Of a DNA stretch of 6,056 nucleotides, positions 1-5,049 are shown in pieces. Origin of the DNA: GCA-016700035 sp964646575 (GTDB lineage Bacteria > Patescibacteriota > Saccharimonadia > CAILAD01 > GCA-016700035); the NCBI GenBank assembly GCA_964646575.1, contig CAZYFT010000031.1:1-6056 (forward strand), written 5' to 3'. How positions within the stretch are numbered: the first letter of the stretch is position 1; the number at the start of each line of letters is the position of its first letter. The notes below the pieces were generated by a model. That model was not told the origin of the DNA. It did not search any database and saw nothing but the letters and a program-made list of their open reading frames with translations. Made by a program: the position numbers and the translations under genes.

Positions 1-181
1 CCTTAATTGCCTCAATTGACTGCTGAATCATGTATTGCGCCTGTGTTCGTTGATTAGCGGCAGTCGCGTTACGCCATGCACCCAGCGCCGCGGCATAAGC
101 TAGTGTCAGCACCGTGGTTACTATGGCCATAGCAAAAATAATCTCTATGAGCGTCATTCCTTGTCTACGTCGCATCATCAT
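1..181 (-). CDS. Type IV minor prepilin (PilV/GspI-like), 3' end missing
   Basis: The first 60 codons of another prepilin, open to the left edge. From the ATG at 181, three Met and RRRQG form a basic leader, cleaved at G8|M9. The mature N-terminus is MTLIE with Glu at +5 (E13), then a hydrophobic helix (IIFAMAIVTTVLTLAYAAAL) and an amphipathic stretch (RNATAANQRTQAQYMIQQS, ending SIEAIK). The MTLIE start and the Gln/Ala-rich helix resemble PilV/GspI minor pilins, but too little is visible to assign the class. The start codon is ambiguous among three tandem ATGs, with 178 or 175 preferred from ribosome site spacing. It directly abuts the preceding minor prepilin gene, with no intergenic base, so both are probably co-translated and may act together in the initiating or tip complex. 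Confidence 0.88.
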   Translation of the reverse strand, partial: MMMRRRQGMTLIEIIFAMAIVTTVLTLAYAAALGAWRNATAANQRTQAQYMIQQSIEAIK

Positions 182-1099
182 CTACCTCGTTACCAACGTA
201 GTGGTGCCATCCACTAAATTAAAGTTAATCTCGGCCGTAAAGCGAGGCTTTAAAGCATTAGAGGGATCCCTCTCAGTAGATCCAAACCTCCAGAGCACCG
301 CACATGGCTGACTCCTCAATCTATTTGTCGCATCTGCGCCAGTTGGGGTTGGACTATATTGATAGGTTGCATCATCATAACTACCCAGCCAGCCTTGTTT
401 ATCGGATGGCGCCACAGCTCCCACCCAAGCCGGACGGCTCGCGTTAGCAGTTGCCCTCACAAAGTTTGTTGGGCTAGTTGGCCAAAATGCATTATATCCA
501 CCAGTAGTACGTCGGAACACGATCATCGATTCATTGCCGGCAGTAGTGTAGTCTGTTCCTCCGGCTCCAACAAGATGTGGCAAGTTCCTCCACGAATTAT
601 ACGAGCCCGTTGTACAAAGCCCATCGCCAAACACCTTAAAGCCTTCTAGCCTCAAGCCAGCTGGCAGATCCACTTCTCTGTTACTGTAAGATTCAATCCA
701 CAACGATTGAATAGGGGCCGTGGTAGATTCAGGACCCTTCTTTAAATATAGTGTCTTAAGTTTCACAAAGGTATCGCCTGGGCTCGGCACAGCCATAGCG
801 ACTGCAGTACCGAATACCTCTTCTCCAGTTGTGAGCTTATTACATGAACTAGTAACAACCGGCGAGCAATTAGAGTCACCAGTAAATCCTGGCACAATAC
901 TTGACGTGTTCTCACTTTGCACTTCGCGAATACGAGACTCTACCTGGCGCACTTCATTGTAAAAATCGGAACTTTTTTGCGTGTCGAACCATGCGAAAGC
1001 CCCACCAATCATCAAGCTAGCGATACCCAAAACCATAATGACTTCTACTAAGGAAACGCCAGATTGAGTGCGATTAATTTGTTTGAGTGGTATATTCAT
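182..1099 (-). CDS. Long type IV minor prepilin (pseudopilin-like), 305 residues
   Basis: A prepilin by its N-terminus. A 14-residue leader ends at G14|V15, followed by VSLVE with Glu at +5 (E19) and a hydrophobic helix to about residue 37 (VIMVLGIASLMIGGAFAWF). An amphipathic helix (44-64) leads into a large globular domain of about 240 residues, roughly twice the major pilin. This domain is rich in Gly, Ser, Thr and aromatics, with four cysteines (C78, C86, C162, C266) that could form two disulfides. The C-terminal segment (TAEINFNLVDGTTTL) resembles the final beta strand of GspH/FimU-type minor pilins. I do not recognise the central domain; an adhesin or tip role is only a possibility. The start is the first ATG in frame before the leader, without a Shine-Dalgarno. 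The TAG stop directly abuts the next ATG. Confidence 0.88.
   Translation of the reverse strand: MNIPLKQINRTQSGVSLVEVIMVLGIASLMIGGAFAWFDTQKSSDFYNEVRQVESRIREVQSENTSSIVPGFTGDSNCSPVVTSSCNKLTTGEEVFGTAVAMAVPSPGDTFVKLKTLYLKKGPESTTAPIQSLWIESYSNREVDLPAGLRLEGFKVFGDGLCTTGSYNSWRNLPHLVGAGGTDYTTAGNESMIVFRRTTGGYNAFWPTSPTNFVRATANASRPAWVGAVAPSDKQGWLGSYDDATYQYSPTPTGADATNRLRSQPCAVLWRFGSTERDPSNALKPRFTAEINFNLVDGTTTLVTR
184..188 (-). promoter_or_regulatory. Ribosome binding site of the left-edge prepilin
   Basis: GAGGT (188-184) lies inside the end of the previous gene and overlaps its TAG. Three consecutive ATGs follow (181, 178, 175). The spacers are 2, 5 and 8 bases. The ATG at 181 is too close for efficient use, so initiation at 178 or 175 is more likely. 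Coupling to translation of the upstream minor prepilin is expected. Confidence 0.55.
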
Positions 1100-1109
1100 A
1101 AAAATAATT

Positions 1110-1125
1110 CTGATTCGATTATCAG
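1110..1125. repeat. Short inverted repeat over the predicted transcription start
   Basis: CTGAT (1110-1114) and ATCAG (1121-1125) are perfect inverted arms around a six-base centre. The element overlaps the last two bases of the TATACT -10 and covers the predicted start of transcription. It could be an operator or a small 5' hairpin, but arms this short also occur by chance. Confidence 0.3.
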
Positions 1126-1132
1126 TATACCA
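1124..1132 (-). promoter_or_regulatory. Predicted extended -10 promoter of the long minor prepilin
   Basis: TGGTATACT (1132-1124) is an extended -10 (TGn plus TATACT, 5 of 6), ending 24 bases before the ATG at 1099. The hexamer at the -35 distance, inside the end of pilD, does not match consensus, as is allowed for extended -10 promoters. A start near 1117 would give a leader of about 18 bases. No Shine-Dalgarno sequence is visible between it and the ATG. Confidence 0.4.
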
Positions 1133-1141
1133 CTTATGCTA

Positions 1142-1942
1142 CTAGACGAATATTCCTAAATACCAGTTTAAAAGTGCTTCGCCAAAGAAGAATCCAGCAA
1201 ACAGTCCAATAATGAGAAAAGGACCAAATGCGATCATGCTCTTACGAGTTTTTTTGTGAATGGCAATTAGTGCCAAACCTACAATTGCACCAAGGTTAAA
1301 AGCCACAAATATAGCTACCACTAATTGAACACCAGTTAACACCAGTCCCATAATGGCAGCCAGCCAAATATCTCCGTCGCCTATCCAAGTTCCCTTTGAT
1401 ATGAACCAGATTAAAAAGAAGGCCCCCCCGAATAACAACGCAGCCACAAGTCGAGTGATAAGCTCCGACAGGCTCCCCATGCCAACAGCACTCAATGAGG
1501 CTAGCACAAGCGCAAACACCACCGCCGGCACCATAAAAGCATCCGGCAGTAACATCCACTTAGCATCATACACAAGCGCTGCTAGCAACAGTGATGCCAA
1601 GGCAAGCCAAGCGAGTAAGCTCACCCACTCGAGCGTATTCGCTGGATCAAGATAGAAAAATAGACTCACCCATATAGCAGCGTTTGCGAGCTCTACTGCA
1701 GGATACTGCCAGGAAATTGGTTTGTGGCACGTATGGCATTTCCCGCGCAGACCCAGCCATGAGAACACTGGAATAAGCTCATACCACCTAAGCGGCGTTT
1801 CGCAGTGCGGACACATGCTGCGGCCTTTTGAGACCTTCCGATGCGTGCGGAGGCGCCACACCCATGCGTTCAAGAACGAACCTACAAGTAAGCCGTACAC
1901 AAAGACCATCACGGCCCCGATTAATATCCACTCGCTCTCCAT
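1142..1942 (-). CDS. pilD: Prepilin peptidase / N-methyltransferase PilD
   Basis: Membrane aspartyl protease (peptidase A24 family) that removes prepilin leaders after Gly and N-methylates the new N-terminus. It would process all three prepilins here. The length, 266 residues, is usual. A first membrane helix (about 6-29, with GSFLNAWVWR) is followed by a cytoplasmic domain with two zinc-type pairs, CPHC (44-47) and CHTC (69-72), as in bifunctional PilD/PulO enzymes. Catalytic aspartates are D126 (VYDAKWMLLPD) and D191 in GDGD (188-191). The residues after GDGD are IWL, where KL is usual in the family. Several further hydrophobic helices reach the C-terminus. A run of seven G's encodes Gly172-Gly173. 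The gene lies behind the pilin terminator and has a predicted leaderless promoter. TAG stop, followed by 42 bases before the next gene. Confidence 0.96.
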   Translation of the reverse strand: MESEWILIGAVMVFVYGLLVGSFLNAWVWRLRTHRKVSKGRSMCPHCETPLRWYELIPVFSWLGLRGKCHTCHKPISWQYPAVELANAAIWVSLFFYLDPANTLEWVSLLAWLALASLLLAALVYDAKWMLLPDAFMVPAVVFALVLASLSAVGMGSLSELITRLVAALLFGGAFFLIWFISKGTWIGDGDIWLAAIMGLVLTGVQLVVAIFVAFNLGAIVGLALIAIHKKTRKSMIAFGPFLIIGLFAGFFFGEALLNWYLGIFV

Positions 1943-1949
1943 CTTTCAC

Positions 1950-1979
1950 ATTATATGGCAAAGCATAACTAATAACCAA
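1950..1979 (-). promoter_or_regulatory. Predicted promoter for leaderless pilD mRNA
   Basis: A consensus -10 TATAAT lies at 1955-1950. The six bases to a usual start of transcription place +1 at the G at 1943, directly before the ATG at 1942. A poor -35 candidate, TTGGTT (1979-1974, 3 of 6), has an 18-base spacer and falls in the 3' arm of the pilin terminator. No Shine-Dalgarno precedes the ATG (GTGAAAG only). The -10 match is clear; promoter activity is inferred. Confidence 0.5.
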
Positions 1980-2004
1980 AAAGCCCCCGAAAGGGCTTGT
2001 TTGG
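1976..2004 (-). terminator. Rho-independent terminator after the major pilin
   Basis: Read on the minus strand, AAGCCC (1998-1993), loop TTTCGG and GGGCTT (1986-1981) form a perfect six-pair stem that runs into five T's. An outer CCAAA (2004-2000) can also pair with TTTGG (1980-1976), with one bulged C, extending the stem to 11 pairs. It starts 18 bases after the pilin TAG. On the plus strand there is no comparable T-run, so it acts on minus-strand transcripts. It should end most pilin messages and reduce read-through into pilD. Confidence 0.8.
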
Positions 2005-2021
2005 TGATGAGATACCAGCTA

Positions 2022-2444
2022 CTAGTTTTGAGCTCGGTAGGCAGAACCAACTTCGAGACAAGCCCGAACGGTATCTTTGTTGGCAAGTGTGACCCCGTTA
2101 TCATAGATAATTGTTAGATCACCAGCCGCAGGACAAGCACCTGGCGCTGTTGTCACTACGCTAACTGTAAGTGTAATCCCACCTCCAGTAACTGTATCGG
2201 TTGTGCTAGCCCCAATATAGCTTCTTATGTCGGAGGCGGCGGCAGGCGCAGCACCACTATTATTTCCCTTATAGCTTTGAACCGCTGCAAGCACTCGATT
2301 CGCAGTATCCTTACGGAACTGATCTCGCTGCCCACGCTGAGCGCCCTGAACGGCCAAGAACACTACCACCATGATCAAAGCAGCAATTGCCAAAACAATT
2401 ACGATTTCAATCAGGGTGAATCCTTTTTTCATTTTATTTGTCAT
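2022..2444 (-). CDS. Type IV prepilin, probable major pilin
   Basis: A 140-residue type IVa-type prepilin. The leader MTNKMKKG (1-8) ends at the PilD cleavage site G8|F9. The mature protein starts FTLIE with the conserved Glu at +5 (E13), then a hydrophobic alpha-helix to about residue 32 and an amphipathic continuation (QRDQFRKDTANR). Mature length is 132 residues. The globular part is small and rich in Ala, Thr and Gly. It holds two cysteines, C104 and C129, placed like the C-terminal disulfide (D-loop) of major pilins. Its own promoter, the perfect Shine-Dalgarno and the terminator just after the gene support a role as the abundant fibre subunit. That it is major rather than minor is inferred from these signals and its size. 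TAG stop. I leave the gene symbol blank because pilA/pilE naming is lineage-dependent. Confidence 0.92.
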   Translation of the reverse strand: MTNKMKKGFTLIEIVIVLAIAALIMVVVFLAVQGAQRGQRDQFRKDTANRVLAAVQSYKGNNSGAAPAAASDIRSYIGASTTDTVTGGGITLTVSVVTTAPGACPAAGDLTIIYDNGVTLANKDTVRACLEVGSAYRAQN

Positions 2445-2448
2445 AAAG

Positions 2449-2456
2449 ACCTCCTT
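2449..2456 (-). promoter_or_regulatory. Perfect Shine-Dalgarno sequence of the major pilin
   Basis: AAGGAGGT, a full-length match to the anti-Shine-Dalgarno sequence, ends four bases before the pilin ATG at 2444 (GGAGG to ATG spacing is five). It is the strongest ribosome site in the window and favours the ATG at 2444 over the in-frame ATG four codons later. It fits high expression of the main structural subunit. Confidence 0.85.
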
Positions 2457-2489
2457 ATAATATTCGCGCTGGATATAACGCTTATGCTT

Positions 2490-2517
2490 ATGATAGCAAA
2501 CTTCACGCCCTCGTCAA
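2490..2517 (-). promoter_or_regulatory. Predicted sigma70-type promoter of the major pilin
   Basis: A -35 box TTGACG (2517-2512, 5 of 6 consensus) and a -10 box TATCAT (2495-2490, 5 of 6) are separated by 16 bases. TG one base upstream of the -10 gives an extended -10 (TGCTATCAT). The -35 starts on the base after the pilC TAG stop. The start of transcription would be near the A at 2483, giving a leader of about 39 bases. A tandem ATAAGC ATAAGC lies just downstream of the -10 (2491-2480). Seen by eye, not experimentally supported. Confidence 0.6.
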
Positions 2518-3759
2518 CTATTGAGAGACACTTGTCGTACCGCCCCCGTTACTTAAGTCTTGACCAACTAATCCATATACTGGGTATAAAATACCAACAA
2601 TCATTAAGATAACTAAACCACCCATTACAACAATTAAGACTGGCTCAATGATAGTAGAAATATTCTTTACTGCCTGATCAACTTCATTTTCGTAGAATGT
2701 CGCTAAGCGATCTAGCATATCACTCATAGTCCCTGAGTCTTCACCAACCTTAATCATCTGGCCAACTAGAGGCAGGAAATACTCCGTCTTTTGGAGCGCT
2801 TCTGAGAGTGCTCTACCCGACTTTACTTCCTCCGCTAATACTTCCACTTCTGCTTTAAGAATATCGTTATTTAAACTCTCAGAAACCAGCTTTAGGGACT
2901 CTAAAATTGGTATACCACTAGCCACCAGACTCCCAAGCGTTCGTGAGAATCGAGCCATATACATCTTAAGAAACAACTGGTTAAACGGCGGCATTGTAAG
3001 CTTAGTGCGAGCAATATTATGCTTGCCGGAGGGAGTCTTTAGATAACGGTAAATGCCGAAGATTAATGCGCCAATAAATGGAAATGTGACAAACCACCAC
3101 TTAGTAATCAGATCTGAGCCAAACATCATCACTTGTGTCAACCATGGCAAAGGCTTGTTGAAGGATTCATAGAGCTCAGCAATTTGCGGCACCACGCTCG
3201 TCATCATGAAGCCCATCACTAATATGATTACCACCAAAACAATCGCCGGATAGATAAGAGCACCCCTAATCTTCGACGTTATCTCAGCTTCTTTCTCTAA
3301 TTGAGTTGCTAAACGCTCTAGAGTCAACTCCAAATTACCACTTGCTTCTCCAGCCTGAACCATAGATATATAGATCGTATTGAAGTTCTCTGGGTATTCT
3401 GACAATGCCTGCGAGAGTTGCGTACCTCCTTCAACCGACTTTGTAAGTTTGAAGATGACCGACTTCATAGTCTTATCATCCACCTGACTCATGGATGAGT
3501 TTAAGGCGGAAGCCACTGGCAAGCCAGCTTTAATGAGCGTGGCCAGCTGGCGCGTGAAAACTACCTTGTGCTTAGTCTTTACTTTAGCGTGAGCGTTACT
3601 CGTTGAAAAAGCTGAAGCTTTCTTTGGCTTCATCTCCAGCGGATAGAGATCTTGCTTTAAGAGCAGCTTACCGGCAGCCATTTCGTTATCGGCCTGAATC
3701 GACCCAACGATGATGCGTCCGGTGGTTTTGTCTTTGGCTTTATATTGAAAATCTAGCAT
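2518..3759 (-). CDS. pilC: Type IV pilus inner-membrane platform protein PilC
   Basis: GspF/PilC-family integral membrane protein on which PilB and PilT act during pilus assembly and disassembly. At 413 residues it has the normal family length. An N-terminal domain (about 1-45, FQYKAKDKTTGRIIVGSI) precedes two tandem T2SSF domains, about 68-190 and 270-392. Each carries the matching signature: GEASGNL at 137-143 and GEDSGTM at 339-345. Hydrophobic segments at about 168-190, 221-240 and 370-396 give the usual three membrane passes. The start is fixed because an in-frame TAG lies directly before the ATG. The ribosome site is weak: AGGT (3773-3770) overlaps the pilT stop, ten bases from the ATG, which suggests translational coupling with pilT. 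TAG stop; the next base begins the predicted pilin promoter. Confidence 0.96.
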   Translation of the reverse strand: MLDFQYKAKDKTTGRIIVGSIQADNEMAAGKLLLKQDLYPLEMKPKKASAFSTSNAHAKVKTKHKVVFTRQLATLIKAGLPVASALNSSMSQVDDKTMKSVIFKLTKSVEGGTQLSQALSEYPENFNTIYISMVQAGEASGNLELTLERLATQLEKEAEITSKIRGALIYPAIVLVVIILVMGFMMTSVVPQIAELYESFNKPLPWLTQVMMFGSDLITKWWFVTFPFIGALIFGIYRYLKTPSGKHNIARTKLTMPPFNQLFLKMYMARFSRTLGSLVASGIPILESLKLVSESLNNDILKAEVEVLAEEVKSGRALSEALQKTEYFLPLVGQMIKVGEDSGTMSDMLDRLATFYENEVDQAVKNISTIIEPVLIVVMGGLVILMIVGILYPVYGLVGQDLSNGGGTTSVSQ

Positions 3760-3771
3760 CTAATAATCAAC

Positions 3772-5028
3772 CTAATGTCGCATTAAGCGATCAAGCTCCT
3801 CGAGATTTACGGCGTAATTCTTAGCCTCTTCATAGCTAATCTTACCTTCGTGAATATGGTGTGCGAGCGTAGCGTCCATCGATTGCATGCCATATTCGGC
3901 ACCGGTCTGAATAACCGCATCTAGCTGGTGGGTCTTGCCTTCACGAATGATGTTACGTACAGCCGGTGTAACCACCAAAATTTCCGCAACCGCCATACGA
4001 CCACCACCAATCATCGGAATAAGCCGTTGGGCTACAATCCCCTGCAACACGCTCGCAAGCTGAATGCGGATTTGCTGCTGCTGATGTGGAGGAAACACGT
4101 CTACCATACGGTCGATTGACTGCGCAGCTGAGTTGGTGTGCAATGTCGCAAACACCAAGTGACCAGTTTCTGCCACCGTAATAGCCGTGGAGATGGTTTC
4201 GAGGTCACGCATCTCACCAATCAACACAACGTCTGGATCTTCACGCAAACTAGAGCGAAGTGCCGAGGCAAAGCTCTTGGTATCAAAATGAACTTCGCGC
4301 TGTACCACAATCGATTTCTTGTGATGGTGCTGATATTCGATTGGGTCTTCAATGGTAATAATGTGCATGGCGCGCTCACGGTTTACCTTATCGAGCATTC
4401 CAGCAAGTGTTGTGGACTTACCCGAGCCAGTTGGGCCAGTTACGAGTACGAGGCCACGTGGAAATTCAGTAAGTTTGTTCATAATTGGTGGCAGGCCAAG
4501 ATCTTCTACGGTGCGAATTTTATTGGGGATAAGACGAAATGCCGCTGCGGGATTTCCTTTTTCATGGAAAGCATTGACACGAAAGCGACCCAAATCACCG
4601 TAAGCAAACGAGAAGTCGATTTCCTTATCCTTAAGGTATACTTCTTTTTGCTCATCGTCTAAGAGACTAAAGATGATGTCATCAATGTCTTCAGCGGTCA
4701 GTACTTTTTCGCCCTGAATTGGGGCCAGCGCGCCATCCACACGCAACATTGGCGGCAAACCAACCTGTACGTGAATGTCTGAAGCATCACGACGGATTAC
4801 CTCTTCTAAATAAGGCTCGATTGAGAGCTTGCCGGAGTGCGGCGTTTGTTCTACTTGATGCACCTGGTCGGTTGCGCTCACCTCGGCGGCAGCAGGCGTA
4901 GCAACAGGGGTCGGCGCCTGGGCTGGCGGCATTTGCGCAGCCGGCGGTACGCTCGATACCACCCCGCCCACACCATCTACTGGTATGCCGCTAGGTTGAG
5001 CTGGAGTTGTTGGGTCAGTCGGCTGCAT
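3772..5028 (-). CDS. pilT: Type IV pilus retraction ATPase PilT with Pro/Ala-rich N-terminal extension
   Basis: Cytoplasmic PilT-family ATPase that depolymerises the pilus and so drives twitching. The protein has 418 residues, longer than the roughly 340-370 usual for PilT. Residues 1-65 are rich in Pro, Ala, Val and Thr, look disordered and have no membrane segment. The PilT core starts near SIEPYLEEVI (69-78) with the family signature DASDIHVQVG (81-90). Walker A GPTGSGKST is at 198-206, the Asp box TIEDPIEY at 225-232, Walker B DVVLIGEMRD at 266-275 and the His box TLHTNSA at 295-301. AVRNIIRE at 356-363 corresponds to the C-terminal AIRNLIRE helix needed for retraction in studied PilTs. 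There is no four-cysteine zinc site. The start is supported by AAAGGA (5040-5035) six bases upstream, so the extension appears genuinely translated. TAG stop; pilC follows after 12 bases. Confidence 0.96.
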   Translation of the reverse strand: MQPTDPTTPAQPSGIPVDGVGGVVSSVPPAAQMPPAQAPTPVATPAAAEVSATDQVHQVEQTPHSGKLSIEPYLEEVIRRDASDIHVQVGLPPMLRVDGALAPIQGEKVLTAEDIDDIIFSLLDDEQKEVYLKDKEIDFSFAYGDLGRFRVNAFHEKGNPAAAFRLIPNKIRTVEDLGLPPIMNKLTEFPRGLVLVTGPTGSGKSTTLAGMLDKVNRERAMHIITIEDPIEYQHHHKKSIVVQREVHFDTKSFASALRSSLREDPDVVLIGEMRDLETISTAITVAETGHLVFATLHTNSAAQSIDRMVDVFPPHQQQQIRIQLASVLQGIVAQRLIPMIGGGRMAVAEILVVTPAVRNIIREGKTHQLDAVIQTGAEYGMQSMDATLAHHIHEGKISYEEAKNYAVNLEELDRLMRH

Positions 5029-5034
5029 GATAAT

Positions 5035-5040
5035 TCCTTT
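5035..5040 (-). promoter_or_regulatory. Ribosome binding site of pilT
   Basis: AAAGGA on the minus strand with a six-base spacer to the ATG at 5028. It decides the start of pilT and so argues that the unusual N-terminal Pro/Ala-rich region is translated rather than being an over-extended gene call. Confidence 0.7.
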
Positions 5041-5049
5041 ACTTATTCG

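Noticed and set aside
1296..1979. Other minus-strand frames within pilD (1296-1559, 1788-1979)
   Set aside because: Out-of-frame readings of the pilD coding strand; the true frame is fixed by the CxxC pairs and catalytic aspartates.
1976..2004. Bidirectional terminator
   Set aside because: On the plus strand the stem is followed by GTTTGG rather than a T-run, and no plus-strand gene precedes it.
1353..2117. Plus-strand open frames opposite pilD and the pilin 3' end (1353-1655, 1722-2117)
   Set aside because: Antisense to conserved coding DNA, with low-complexity or unfamiliar translations. The second one runs across the pilD/pilin junction and the terminator, which a real gene would not do.
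4138..4662. Plus-strand open frame of 174 codons opposite pilT
   Set aside because: It lies wholly antisense to a strongly conserved pilT core. Its translation has no recognisable domain and an odd Cys/His/Trp-rich composition, and another antisense frame (4352-4603) overlaps it. Shadow of pilT.
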